From the NCBI RefSeq assembly GCF_014646075.1, contig NZ_BMMT01000003.1:248001-312000 (forward strand): a stretch of 64,000 nt of DNA. The letters run 5' to 3'. The translations under genes and the position numbers were made by a program. Shown here piece by piece: positions 9,614 through 18,435 of this stretch. This stretch comes from Saccharopolyspora thermophila (GTDB lineage: Bacteria > Actinomycetota > Actinomycetes > Mycobacteriales > Pseudonocardiaceae). The first letter of the stretch is position 1. Each line of letters begins with the position of its first letter. The notes beneath the pieces are model-generated. The model had not been told where the DNA came from, ran no database searches, and saw only the letters and a list, made by a program, of their open reading frames with translations.

Positions 9614-10089
9614 CGGGCGGCGAGTTGCGCCAACCGCGGCGCCCACGACTCGCCGTGCGGTTCCGCGGTGAGCTCGCGGACGTCGTCGTCGCGGCGACGC
9701 AGCCGCAGCAACAGATAGGAGTCCGCGAGCCGCTCGGCGAGGCCCTCGCCCCACTCCACGACCACCGCCGACTCCGTCAGGTCGGTGTCCAGGTCCAGGT
9801 CGTCGATCTCGTCCAGGCCGCCCAACCGGTAGGCGTCGACGTGCACCAGCGCCGGGCCGTCACCGGATCCCGGCCGGTGCACCCGCGCGATCACGAACGT
9901 CGGCGAGGTCACCGCACCGGTGACCCCCATCCCGGCCGCGATGCCGCGCGCCAGCACGGTCTTGCCCGCCCCCAGCGGGCCGTCCAGCAGCACGAGATCA
10001 CCCGCGCGCAGCAGCGCCCCCAACCGCCGGCCGAACTCGAGCGTGTCGGACTCCTGCGGCAGTTCAATGGTGTGCAGCGCAGCGCTCAA
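9610..10089 (-). CDS. tsaE: tRNA threonylcarbamoyladenosine biosynthesis ATPase TsaE
   Basis: This 159-aa P-loop protein is needed with TsaB and TsaD to make t6A at position 37 of ANN-decoding tRNAs. The Walker A motif GPLGAGKT sits at about residues 37-44. TSPTFVIARVH, HVDAYRL and VVVEWGEGL are family landmarks. It overlaps the upstream hydrolase by 4 nt. The usual partners tsaB, rimI and tsaD are not in this window and must lie elsewhere. Confidence 0.93.
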   Translation of the reverse strand: MSAALHTIELPQESDTLEFGRRLGALLRAGDLVLLDGPLGAGKTVLARGIAAGMGVTGAVTSPTFVIARVHRPGSGDGPALVHVDAYRLGGLDEIDDLDLDTDLTESAVVVEWGEGLAERLADSYLLLRLRRRDDDVRELTAEPHGESWAPRLAQLAAR

Positions 10090-11177
10090 CCCCCGGTCAC
10101 CTCCCCGGTCTTGTCCTCGACCGCCCGGCGCAGCAGCGCGATCAGCTCCTCGGTGACCAGCTCGTGCCGCTCCAGCATCACTGGGTGCCCGGCCCCCTCC
10201 ACGCGCACCACCCTGGCGTGGGGCAGCTCCGCGGCCATCACCTCGGCATGCGGCGAATACGGCGTGAGCCGGTCGACGTCCCCGCTGAGCACCAGCACCT
10301 CGCAGGTGCTCAGCGCGGCGAGCGCGGTCCGGCGATCGTGCGTGCTGATGGTGTCGAGGAAGTTTGTGACCACCTCGACGGTGGTGGCGCCGATCATCTC
10401 GGCCACCAGGTCCACCACCGCCGGGGAGATCTCGCCGTCCCCGAACGACAGGGTGCGGATCAGGCTCCAGGCCAGCCGGTCACCCATCCGCCGGGTGCGC
10501 TCGACCAGCTCCGGCTGGAACCCGGCGAGCAGCGCCAGCCCGCGCGGCACGGGATTGGCGCGGGACAGCCACGGCCGCGGCAGCCCGGACGCGCCGATCG
10601 CCCCGGCCGACGTGCCGATCAGCGCCACCGCCCGCACCCGGTCGCGGAACAGCTCGGGGCGCTGCTCGGCCAGCGCCATGATCGCCATGCCGCCCATCGA
10701 GTGCCCGACCAGCGCGACCGGCCCCTCGCGGGCGGTTGCCCGCAGCACCGCGTCCAGGTCCCGGCCGAGCTGTTCGATGGTGCTGTTGTGCTTGGCCGAG
10801 CGCCCGGAGCGGCCGTGGCTGCGCTGGTCGAACAGCACCAGCCGCACCCGCGGCGCGGTCAGCTCCGGCAGGTCGCGGCGCTGGAAGTGCCAGCAGCGGG
10901 AGTCGAGCGCGAACCCGTGCACGAGCACCACGGACAGCTCGGCGTCACCGCCGTCGACGGGCTGGATCTCCTGCACCGCCAGCGGAACGCCGTCATCAGC
11001 GGCCACAGTGGACTCGCGGTCCGGGCGCAGCCGGCCCAGCGGCTCCGCGGCGTGCGGGTCGGCCTTGCGCAGCGCGGCCACCCGCGAGCTGTGCGCGGCC
11101 ACGCCCACCACGGCGCCGGTGATCGCGGCGCCGAGCACCCCGCTGGTCCAGGCCAGCGCCTGCCAGACCGGCTTCAC
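10086..11177 (-). CDS. Alpha/beta hydrolase
   Basis: This is a 363-aa protein with an N-terminal hydrophobic segment (about 5-25, possible membrane anchor or signal) and an alpha/beta hydrolase fold. VVLVHGFALDSRCWHFQ carries the oxyanion HG, GHSMGGMA the nucleophile elbow, LSGDVDRLTPY the acid region and EGAGHPVML the histidine. The GTG start overlaps the alr stop by 4 nt and its own stop overlaps the tsaE start, so it belongs to one alr-hydrolase-tsaE-dedA transcript. This linkage is conserved in actinobacteria. The substrate is unknown. Confidence 0.85.
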   Translation of the reverse strand: MKPVWQALAWTSGVLGAAITGAVVGVAAHSSRVAALRKADPHAAEPLGRLRPDRESTVAADDGVPLAVQEIQPVDGGDAELSVVLVHGFALDSRCWHFQRRDLPELTAPRVRLVLFDQRSHGRSGRSAKHNSTIEQLGRDLDAVLRATAREGPVALVGHSMGGMAIMALAEQRPELFRDRVRAVALIGTSAGAIGASGLPRPWLSRANPVPRGLALLAGFQPELVERTRRMGDRLAWSLIRTLSFGDGEISPAVVDLVAEMIGATTVEVVTNFLDTISTHDRRTALAALSTCEVLVLSGDVDRLTPYSPHAEVMAAELPHARVVRVEGAGHPVMLERHELVTEELIALLRRAVEDKTGEVTGG

Positions 11178-12337
11178 GGCCCCTCCGCGGTGCCCCGCGC
11201 CTCCTCGGCGACCACGGTGCGCGTGACGCGCGGCCGGTACAGGCCGGTCACGATCTCGTAATGGATCGTCCCGATCGCCTCCGCCCACTCCGCGGCGGTC
11301 GGCTCGCCCCGGTCGCCCGGGCCGAACAGCAGCACCTCGTCGCCCTCGCGGACCTCGTCGTCGCCGCAGTCGACCACCAGCTGGTCCATGCAGACCCGCC
11401 CGACCACCCGACGCCGCCGCCCCGCCAGCCACACCTCCATACGCCCGGACAGGGTGCGCGGCACGCCGTCGGCGTAGCCCACCGGCACCAGGGCGAGGGT
11501 GGTCGGCCGCGGCGCGGTCCAGGTCTGGCCGTAGGAGACGCCCTCCCCGGCGGGGACGCGCCTGGTCGCCACCACCGACGAGCGGAACGTCATCGCCGGG
11601 CGCAGACCGTGGTCGCCGTCCTGCGGGACGGGATCCAGGCCGTAGACGGCGATCCCCGGCCGCACCAGCTCGAAGTGCAGGTCCGGTCGGGTGAGCACCG
11701 CCGCCGAGTTGGCCAGGTGGCGGATCGGAGTGAGCCCCGCCGCGCGGGCCTGCTCGTAGGCGCGCTGGAAGCGCTCCGCCTGCCGGTCGATCGAGGGGTG
11801 GCCGGGTTCGTCGGCGCAGGCCAGGTGCGACCAGACGGCCACGGCCTCGATGCGTCCGTCGGCCTCGGCCTTCGCGGCGGCCTCCACCAGAGCGGGCCAC
11901 AGCTCGGGCGGGCAGCCGTTGCGGCACAACCCGGTGTCGATCTTGAGGTGCACGCGGGCGGCGCGGTCCCGCTGCTCGGCCGCGACGATGATCCGCTCCA
12001 GCTCCGTGGGTGTGGAGGCGGCGAGGTCGATGTCGGCCGCGACGGCGGGGGCGAAGTCGTCATTCGCGGCGTGCAGCCAGCACAGCACCGGGGCGGTGAT
12101 GCCCCCCGCGCGGAGCTGGAGGGCCTCGCCGAGGGACGCGACGCCGAGGCTGTCCGCGCCCGACCGCAGCGCCGCGCGCGCGACCGCCAGGGCGCCGTGC
12201 CCGTAGCCGTCGGACTTCACGATCGCCATCGTGCGGGCGCCCGACCTGCTGGCACGCCCCGACAGCACGCTCACGTTGTGGCGGATCGCGTCGAGGTCGA
12301 TGCGCAGGTCGGCGCGGTGGGCGGGCTGGTCACTCAT
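11174..12337 (-). CDS. alr: Alanine racemase
   Basis: This 387-aa PLP enzyme interconverts L- and D-alanine for peptidoglycan. The PLP lysine lies in AIVKSDGYGHG (about K41) and the second catalytic base is the tyrosine in GVSYGQTW (about Y269). Serine replaces the more common alanine in the K(A/S)(D/N)AYGHG motif. The start MSDQPAHR was preferred over an in-frame upstream start that adds 34 residues not typical of the family. It is first in a coupled run with the hydrolase, tsaE and dedA. Confidence 0.95.
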   Translation of the reverse strand: MSDQPAHRADLRIDLDAIRHNVSVLSGRASRSGARTMAIVKSDGYGHGALAVARAALRSGADSLGVASLGEALQLRAGGITAPVLCWLHAANDDFAPAVAADIDLAASTPTELERIIVAAEQRDRAARVHLKIDTGLCRNGCPPELWPALVEAAAKAEADGRIEAVAVWSHLACADEPGHPSIDRQAERFQRAYEQARAAGLTPIRHLANSAAVLTRPDLHFELVRPGIAVYGLDPVPQDGDHGLRPAMTFRSSVVATRRVPAGEGVSYGQTWTAPRPTTLALVPVGYADGVPRTLSGRMEVWLAGRRRRVVGRVCMDQLVVDCGDDEVREGDEVLLFGPGDRGEPTAAEWAEAIGTIHYEIVTGLYRPRVTRTVVAEEARGTAEGP

Positions 12338-12466
12338 GGCATCGCCATCGTCGCACACCACCCGCAGCGCAGGTCCCCGGTCCCGGACCAGCACACCGGC
12401 ATGGACCAGCGCAACCCCACCCGGACCGGCAGCGTTCACCCGGGTGACCGGTCCGACGGCACCTGT

Positions 12467-13990
12467 TCAGGTGAGGGCTGCGGTGCGGACCAGGCGGATC
12501 GCATCGGGGACCGCCGCGAGCAGGGCCGACGCTCCGATCGGCGCCCCCACCTGCGCGCCGGCCGGGCGGTCGCGGGTCGCCCCGCGGGCCGCCAACTCCG
12601 CCGCCAGGGCGTGCACGTGGGCAGCGTAGCCGCAGGCCAGCCACGGTTCGATGCCGCTGGCCAGGAGGGCCCCGATCAGGCCGGTGAGCACGTCACCGGA
12701 CCCGGCCGTGGCCGGCCAGGCGTGACGCGAGTCGTTGACCAGCACCCGGCCGTCCGGCGCGGCGATGATCGTGGTGTTGCCCTTCAGCAGCAGCACCGCG
12801 TCGAAGCGGGCCGCGACCTCCCGGGCCGCCGCGACCCGGTCCGCGCCCGGTTCCTCCCCGGCCAGGCGAGCGAACTCCCCGGCGTGCGGCGTCAGCACCA
12901 CCGGCACGTCCGGGTCGCGGGCGTCCCACAGGGTCTCGTCGGCGGCGAACAGGGTGATCGAGTCCGCGTCGGCGCACACCGGCCGCCCGGACTCCAGCAC
13001 GTGGCGAAGCACGTCCCGGCCGCTCGCGCCGGTGCCGATGCCCGGCCCGACCGCCCACGCCTGCACCCGCCCGGCGTCGGCGACGGACCCGGTCGCCACC
13101 ACCTCCGGCCAGTGCGCGCGGACCACGTCGGCCGCCGGCCCTGCGTAGCGAACCATGCCGGAGGTCGCCTGCACGGCAGCACCGCTGGCCAGCACCGCCG
13201 CGCCGGGGTAGGTCGCCGACCCGGCGGCCACCCCGACCACGCCCTGGCTGTACTTGTCATCGTCGGCCCGCGGTACCGGCCAGGCCGCCCCGATCTCCGC
13301 GGCCTCCAGCAGGGACAACTCCGGGTCCGGCAGCTCGTCGGCCACTCCGATGTCGACCACCTCGACGTCCCCGGACAGCACCGAGCCGGCCCCCAGCACG
13401 TGGCAGGGCTTGCGGCCGCCGAACGTGACCGTCACGTCCGCCTCGACCGCCGGGCCGTCCACCGTCCCGGTCACCGGGTCCACACCGCTGGGCAGGTCCA
13501 CGGCGACGACCGGCACGGTCACGCGACGCACCAGCTCCGCCGCCGTCGCCCGCAGCGGGCCCCGCCCGGACAGCCCCACGATGCCGTCGATCACCACGTC
13601 GGCGCGTTGCACCGCGTCCGCGGCATCCGCGCCGATGCCCGCGGTGTCCGGGCTCGCGCCCTCCGCCGGGACCGCACGCCCCCCGGTGCGGCGCAGCGCG
13701 GCGAGCCCGGCCGGGTGCGCCTTCTCCGGGGCGAGCAGCACGGCGGTCACGCCAACGCCGCGGCGGCGGAGGAAGGCCCCGGCCCACAGGGCGTCGCCGC
13801 CGTTGTTACCCGCCCCGACCAGTAGCGCCACCCGGCGACCGGCCACGCCGCCAGTGGATTCGGCCAGCACGCGGGCGGTGTGGACGGACACGGCGAACGC
13901 GGCGCGGCGCATCACCGTCGGCTCGGGCGTCCGGGCGAACAACCGCTGTTCGGCGGCGCGGATCTGGTCCGGGGTCCACACTCCCTGCAT
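12467..13990 (-). CDS. nnr: Bifunctional NAD(P)H-hydrate epimerase/dehydratase
   Basis: This 507-aa protein repairs hydrated NADH and NADPH. The N-terminal half is the epimerase (LLVGAGNNGGDALWAGAFLRRRG, VDLPSGVDPVTG). The C-terminal half is the ADP/ATP-dependent dehydratase (GPGIGTG, VVLTPHAGEFARL, GNTTIIAAPDGRV, TAGSGDVLTGLIGALLASG). The ATG of MQGVWTPDQIRAAE follows GGGAGG at 6-7 nt. It is followed by alr, as in Mycobacterium (Rv3433c to Rv3423c region). Confidence 0.93.
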   Translation of the reverse strand: MQGVWTPDQIRAAEQRLFARTPEPTVMRRAAFAVSVHTARVLAESTGGVAGRRVALLVGAGNNGGDALWAGAFLRRRGVGVTAVLLAPEKAHPAGLAALRRTGGRAVPAEGASPDTAGIGADAADAVQRADVVIDGIVGLSGRGPLRATAAELVRRVTVPVVAVDLPSGVDPVTGTVDGPAVEADVTVTFGGRKPCHVLGAGSVLSGDVEVVDIGVADELPDPELSLLEAAEIGAAWPVPRADDDKYSQGVVGVAAGSATYPGAAVLASGAAVQATSGMVRYAGPAADVVRAHWPEVVATGSVADAGRVQAWAVGPGIGTGASGRDVLRHVLESGRPVCADADSITLFAADETLWDARDPDVPVVLTPHAGEFARLAGEEPGADRVAAAREVAARFDAVLLLKGNTTIIAAPDGRVLVNDSRHAWPATAGSGDVLTGLIGALLASGIEPWLACGYAAHVHALAAELAARGATRDRPAGAQVGAPIGASALLAAVPDAIRLVRTAALT

Positions 13991-14126
13991 CGCGTCCTCC
14001 CTCATCACCGGTGCGCCCAGTCTGCCCGCCCGCGGCGCGCGGCAGATCCCGACATGCCCGGCGCGGAACACCTTTCGACGACGACGAACGCCCGGCGATC
14101 ACTCCAGGGGTGTGCGTGCGCGAAGC

Positions 14127-15989
14127 TCACTCGACGGTGACGGACTTGGCCAGGTTGCGGGGCTTGTCCACGTCGTATCCGCGGGCCCGGGCGATCTCGG
14201 CCGCCAGCACCTGCAGCGGCACCGTCGACACCAGCGGCTGCAGCAACGTTGGCACCGCCGGGATGGTGACCAGTTCGTCGGCGAACGGCCGCACCGCCTC
14301 GTCACCCTCCTCGGCCAGGACGATGGTGCGCGCGCCGCGCGCCTGGATCTCGCGGATGTTGGACACCATCTTGGCGTGCAGCAGGGCCCGGCCGGTCGGC
14401 GACGGCATCACCACGACCACCGGCAACCCCTCCTCGATCAGCGCGATCGGGCCGTGCTTGAGCTCGCCGGCGGCGAAGCCCTCGGCGTGCATGTAGGCAA
14501 GCTCCTTGAGCTTGAGCGCGCCCTCCAGCGCCACCGGGTAGCCGACGTGGCGACCCAGGAACAGCACCGCCTTGGCGTCGGCCATCTCGCGACCCAGTCG
14601 CCGCACCTGCTCCACAGTGGACAGAGTGCGGCGCACCGCGTCCGGCATCGCGGCCAGCTCGGCGAACTCGCGCGCCACCTCGTCGGAGTACTTCGTGCCG
14701 CGCGCCTGCGCCAGGGCCAGCCCGACCAGGTAGTTCGCCGCGATCTGGGCCAGGAACGTCTTGGTCGCGGCGACCCCGATCTCCGGGCCGGCGTGGGTGT
14801 AGAGCACCGCGTCGGACTCGCGCGGGATCTGCGCGCCGTTGGTGTTGCAGATCGCCAGCACCCGCGCCCGCTGGGTGCGCGCGTGCCGCACCGCTTCGAG
14901 GGTGTCGGCGGTCTCGCCGGACTGCGAGATCGCCACCACCAGGGTGTCGCGGCCCAGCACCGGGTCGCGGTAGCGGAACTCGCTGGCCAGCTCGACCTCC
15001 ACCGGTACCCGGCACCAGTGCTCGATGGCGTACTTGGCGAGCAGCCCGGAGTGGTAGGCGGTGCCGCAGGCGACCACGAAGACCTTGTCCACGTCGCGCA
15101 GGTCCTGCTCGGTCAGCCGCAGCTCGTCGAGCACGATGCCGCCGGAGGCGAAGTGCCCGCGCAGCGTGTTCTCCAGCGCCTCGGGCTGCTCCTCGATCTC
15201 CTTGAGCATGAAGTAGTCGTGGCCGCCCTTCTCGGCGGCCGACAGGTCCCAGTCGACCCGGAACGGCTTGGCCTCGACGTCCTGACCCCAGAAGTCGGTC
15301 ACCCGGTAGCCGTCGCGGGTGATGGTGACCACCTGGTCCTGGCCGAGCTCCACCGCGTCGCGGGTGTGCTCGATGAACGCGGCCACGTCGGAGGCGACGA
15401 AGTGCTCGCCCTCGCCGACCCCGACGACCAGCGGGGACGACCGGCGGGCGGCGACGATCGTGCCCGGCTCGGCGGCGTGCGTGACGACCAGCGTGAACGC
15501 GCCCTCCAGCCGCCGGACGACCGCGCAGACGCTGGCGGTCAGGTCACCGGCGGTCGGGCCGTCGGCGTAGGCGGCGGCGATCAGGTGCGCCGCGATCTCG
15601 GTGTCGGTGTCGCTGGCCATCTCGGTGCCCGCCGCCTCGAGCTCGGCGCGCAGGACCGCGAAGTTCTCGATGATCCCGTTGTGCACCACCGCGACCTGGC
15701 CACTGCTGTCGCGGTGCGGGTGGGCGTTGCGGTCGGTGGGCGCCCCGTGGGTGGCCCACCGGGTGTGCCCCATGCCGCTGTTGCCCTCGAACCGGGAGCC
15801 GTCGGCTTCGGCGAGCCGCTTCTCCAGGTTGGACAGCGCGCCCGCGGCCCGCTCCACCGCGATGCTGCCCGTCCCGTCGAGCAGGGCCACCCCGGCCGAG
15901 TCATAGCCGCGGTACTCGAGCCGCCGGAGTCCGCCCAGGACGACGTCGAGCGCCTGGCGATGTCCTACGTAACCAACGATGCCGCACAC
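14127..15989 (-). CDS. glmS: Glutamine-fructose-6-phosphate aminotransferase (isomerizing)
   Basis: This 620-aa enzyme makes glucosamine-6-phosphate, the entry step to UDP-GlcNAc. A GTG start puts the glutaminase nucleophile at Cys2 (CGIVGYVGHRQALDVV). GMGHTRWATHG and HNGIIENF are glutaminase motifs, CGTAYHSG and ISQSGETADT belong to the SIS domains, and the C-terminus is the classic KSVTVE. No ribosome-binding site precedes the GTG. A TACGCT hexamer 7 nt upstream suggests a leaderless transcript. glmM lies about 6.5 kb away with ESX-like genes between, as in Mycobacterium. Confidence 0.95.
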   Translation of the reverse strand: MCGIVGYVGHRQALDVVLGGLRRLEYRGYDSAGVALLDGTGSIAVERAAGALSNLEKRLAEADGSRFEGNSGMGHTRWATHGAPTDRNAHPHRDSSGQVAVVHNGIIENFAVLRAELEAAGTEMASDTDTEIAAHLIAAAYADGPTAGDLTASVCAVVRRLEGAFTLVVTHAAEPGTIVAARRSSPLVVGVGEGEHFVASDVAAFIEHTRDAVELGQDQVVTITRDGYRVTDFWGQDVEAKPFRVDWDLSAAEKGGHDYFMLKEIEEQPEALENTLRGHFASGGIVLDELRLTEQDLRDVDKVFVVACGTAYHSGLLAKYAIEHWCRVPVEVELASEFRYRDPVLGRDTLVVAISQSGETADTLEAVRHARTQRARVLAICNTNGAQIPRESDAVLYTHAGPEIGVAATKTFLAQIAANYLVGLALAQARGTKYSDEVAREFAELAAMPDAVRRTLSTVEQVRRLGREMADAKAVLFLGRHVGYPVALEGALKLKELAYMHAEGFAAGELKHGPIALIEEGLPVVVVMPSPTGRALLHAKMVSNIREIQARGARTIVLAEEGDEAVRPFADELVTIPAVPTLLQPLVSTVPLQVLAAEIARARGYDVDKPRNLAKSVTVE

Positions 15990-16182
15990 CCGAACCAGCG
16001 TAGCTACTCCGAATGGTTTGAACCTCCGCAGCCGTGGACGGGACGCCGGCCGGTTCACGCGGCAGTGCAGGTCGCGGGCCAGGCACGTGGCCCGGTTGTG
16101 GGATCCCCGACACCGCCCGCGGAGCCGGACCCACGCGGCAGCGACCGCGCGTGGCCGCGCGGGTCCGCTACCGTTGCTGACC

Positions 16183-17016
16183 ATGGCGCGCACTGCCAAA
16201 AAGGCCCCTTCCGCGAAGAAGGCGTTCGAAGAACTGTCCCGGCGGGGACCGCACGACGTGCTGCACGGCGACCTCGCCCTCGTCGGGCTGCCCGGCATCG
16301 TGTGCACGCCGCGCAGCGGCCTCGGCCTGCCCGCGGTCGCGTTCGGGCACGGCTGGCTGCAACCGCCGCGGCGCTACCTCGGTCTGATGCGCCACCTGGC
16401 GTCGTGGGGCATCGTCGTCGCCGCGCCCGCCACCCAGCGGGGGGTTTTCGCCTCGCACCGGCTGTTCGCCACCGACCTGCGCACCGCGCTCGACGTCTGC
16501 GTGGGCGTCCGGCTCGGCGACGGCGGCATCAGCGTCGACGAGCAGCGGCTCGGGGTGGCCGGGCACGCCATGGGCGGCGGGTGCGCGGTGCTCGCGGCGG
16601 CCGAGGACGAGCGGGTGCGCGCGGTGGCGACCCTCGCCGCGGCCGAGACCAGGCCGTCGGCGTTCGAGGCGGCGAACCGGGTGCGCGTGCCCGGCCTACA
16701 CGTCGCGGCGGGCAACGACCTGCTCGCCCCGCCGGTGGCCAACGCCGAACCGATCGCCCGCGCCTGGGGCGGCCCGGTGCAGCTGCGGATCGTGAAGAAG
16801 GCCAGTCACCTCGGCTTCGCCGAGGGGCGGCACTGGACGCAGCTGGTCCTGCACGGCAGGTCGGAGTACGCCACGCAGCGGGTCACCAGGGCCCTGCTGA
16901 CGGCGTTCTTCCTGCGCACCCTGGCCGGTGACCGGCGCGGCGAGGCGCTGCTGGGCGCGGACGTCGGCGGAAGCAGCATCAACCACGACCACACCCGTGG
17001 CGACCTCGCCGCGTGA
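16183..17016 (+). CDS. Alpha/beta hydrolase (dienelactone hydrolase/lipase-like)
   Basis: This is a 277-aa protein with a basic N-terminus (MARTAKKAPSAKKAFEELSRR) and an alpha/beta hydrolase fold: AVAFGHGWLQPP (oxyanion), GVAGHAMGGGCAVLAAA (nucleophile elbow GHAMGG, with alanine where serine is expected), VAAGNDLLAPP and ASHLGF (histidine). The canonical G-H-S-x-G serine is replaced by Ala, so classical serine hydrolase activity is doubtful. It is divergent from glmS across 193 nt. A TACCGT -10-like hexamer 8 nt before the ATG suggests a leaderless message. Function is unknown. Confidence 0.7.
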   Translation: MARTAKKAPSAKKAFEELSRRGPHDVLHGDLALVGLPGIVCTPRSGLGLPAVAFGHGWLQPPRRYLGLMRHLASWGIVVAAPATQRGVFASHRLFATDLRTALDVCVGVRLGDGGISVDEQRLGVAGHAMGGGCAVLAAAEDERVRAVATLAAAETRPSAFEAANRVRVPGLHVAAGNDLLAPPVANAEPIARAWGGPVQLRIVKKASHLGFAEGRHWTQLVLHGRSEYATQRVTRALLTAFFLRTLAGDRRGEALLGADVGGSSINHDHTRGDLAA

Positions 17017-17184
17017 CCCACACCTCGGGCGCGATCTCCAGGGCCACGGGACACCCTGTCATCGATCGACACTCCCCGTGAGCAGGTGATCAAAGCTCTG
17101 CTGCGGTCGCTGCCGACGAAGTTCGTTCGGGCGGTCGGCAGTTCGCGGTCCACAGCATCGCCCCGGTGGGCCACAATCGGCGCC

Positions 17185-17793
17185 ATGACGTCGCCGCAAC
17201 CGCCCTACGGGCATCCGCCACAACAGCCACCCGGCCACCCGCACCAGCCGGGTTACCCGCAACAACCCGGCTACCCACAGTGGAACGTCCCACCGCAGCA
17301 GGGATATCCGCCGCAGGTTCCCCAGCAGCCCGGCGGACCTTCCCAGCAGGCGCCGCGGCCCAGCCCCGTCTTCGCGATCATCCTCGGGGCCGTCTCGATC
17401 GTCGTCGGGCTGGTCGTGCTGATCGACTACCTCGACAGCTCGCTGATCAGCCTGCTCCTGTGTGTTCCGGGTGCCCTGGCGCTGATCGCGGGTGGTGTGC
17501 TGCTGATCCTGCGCCTCCGGATCGCGCCGATCCTGATGGTCGTCGCGGCCGCGCTGCTGCTGGGCAACCTGGTCAAGGAGATGGTCCTCGGGTACCTGAA
17601 CATGGAGCCGGAACGCGGCGAGACGCTCGCCGACGCGCTCTACTCCTGGGCCGGCATCGTGACGTTCGTGCCCGCGGCCGTCCTGGCCGGGCTGGCCTTC
17701 CTGCCGCCCGTGCGCAACGCGTTCCGGCCGAAGGGCGGCAGCGTCCCGCCGTCCACCCCCCAGTTCCCGCAGGGCGGGTATCCCCGACAGTGA
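17185..17793 (+). CDS. Pro/Gln-rich tetraspan-like membrane protein
   Basis: This is a 202-aa protein. Residues 1-60 are a cytosolic Pro/Gln/Tyr-rich tail with repeated PGYPQ units, followed by about four hydrophobic segments (VFAIILGAVSIVVGLVVLI; LISLLLCVPGALALIAGGVLLIL; APILMVVAAALLLGNLV; GIVTFVPAAVLAGLAFL). The C-terminus is again Pro-rich. Such Pro-tailed membrane proteins are common in actinobacteria and unassigned. It converges with the 190-aa gene through a strong bidirectional terminator. Confidence 0.75.
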   Translation: MTSPQPPYGHPPQQPPGHPHQPGYPQQPGYPQWNVPPQQGYPPQVPQQPGGPSQQAPRPSPVFAIILGAVSIVVGLVVLIDYLDSSLISLLLCVPGALALIAGGVLLILRLRIAPILMVVAAALLLGNLVKEMVLGYLNMEPERGETLADALYSWAGIVTFVPAAVLAGLAFLPPVRNAFRPKGGSVPPSTPQFPQGGYPRQ

Positions 17794-17795
17794 GC

Positions 17796-17831
17796 ACTTC
17801 GGGCTGTGCTCGCGCGATCACAGCCCGAAGT
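17796..17831. terminator. Bidirectional terminator
   Basis: Perfect 13-bp arms ACTTCGGGCTGTG and CACAGCCCGAAGT flank a 10-nt loop between two convergent genes. Symmetry allows use on either strand. Confidence 0.8.
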
Positions 17832-17834
17832 CCG

Positions 17835-18407
17835 TCAGCGCAGCCAGCTCTGGTTCTCGAAGTCGTCGTCATCGTCGATGACCGGCTGCCGACGCGGTGC
17901 CGGTTTCGGCGCCGGTGGCTTCGGCGGTGCCGCCGGAGGCGGTGTCGGCTGCTGGTTGCGGCGGCCGAACCGGCCTGCCTGGACGGTCCAGCCGCTGCTG
18001 GGCTCCGGGTCCGGGGAGGCGTGCCGACCGGGCGGCGCGGACTGCGGCGGGGCCGCCGACTGCGCCGCCGTGGCGGCCGGTTCGTCGGCCTTGCTCCGCT
18101 GCTGCGCGTACAGGTGCTGGGAGAAGCGCTCGACCTCGGGATCCGGGTCCTCGGTCTCCGGTTCCTCGCCGACCGCGATCTCCTGCACCCCGCGCTTCTC
18201 GTCGGCCCTGCGCAGGTTCTCGGCGCGTTCCCGGATGCGTTGGACCAGCTTCTGACCCTTCTCGGTGAGCTCCTGGGCGCTCCTGTCCGCCGCCTTGGCG
18301 GTGTCCGCCCAGGTCTGCTCGACGACCCGGACGCTCGCTACGTGCGTCGTCGTCAGGGCCTCCATGTAGTTGCGGAAGGCCCGCGCACTGTCACTGACGG
18401 CCGTCAC
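17835..18407 (-). CDS. Coiled, Pro-rich ESX-associated protein
   Basis: This 190-aa protein has an N-terminal helical half (about 1-95, heptad-rich VVEQTWADTAKAADRSAQELTEKGQKL) and a Pro/Gln-rich C-terminal half, and ends in DDDDDFENQSWLR. A GTG start follows AGGTGG. It lies 28 nt after the 901-aa WXG-type gene and is third in the EspC-like/WXG module. The acidic-aromatic C-terminus resembles that of the 112-aa protein in the main ESX locus (DLDFSQARIMR). There is no signal peptide or membrane span. Function is unknown; an ESX chaperone or accessory role is inferred from context. Confidence 0.7.
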   Translation of the reverse strand: MTAVSDSARAFRNYMEALTTTHVASVRVVEQTWADTAKAADRSAQELTEKGQKLVQRIRERAENLRRADEKRGVQEIAVGEEPETEDPDPEVERFSQHLYAQQRSKADEPAATAAQSAAPPQSAPPGRHASPDPEPSSGWTVQAGRFGRRNQQPTPPPAAPPKPPAPKPAPRRQPVIDDDDDFENQSWLR

Positions 18408-18435
18408 TGCCCCACCTCTTCATCGGCCCTGCCGC

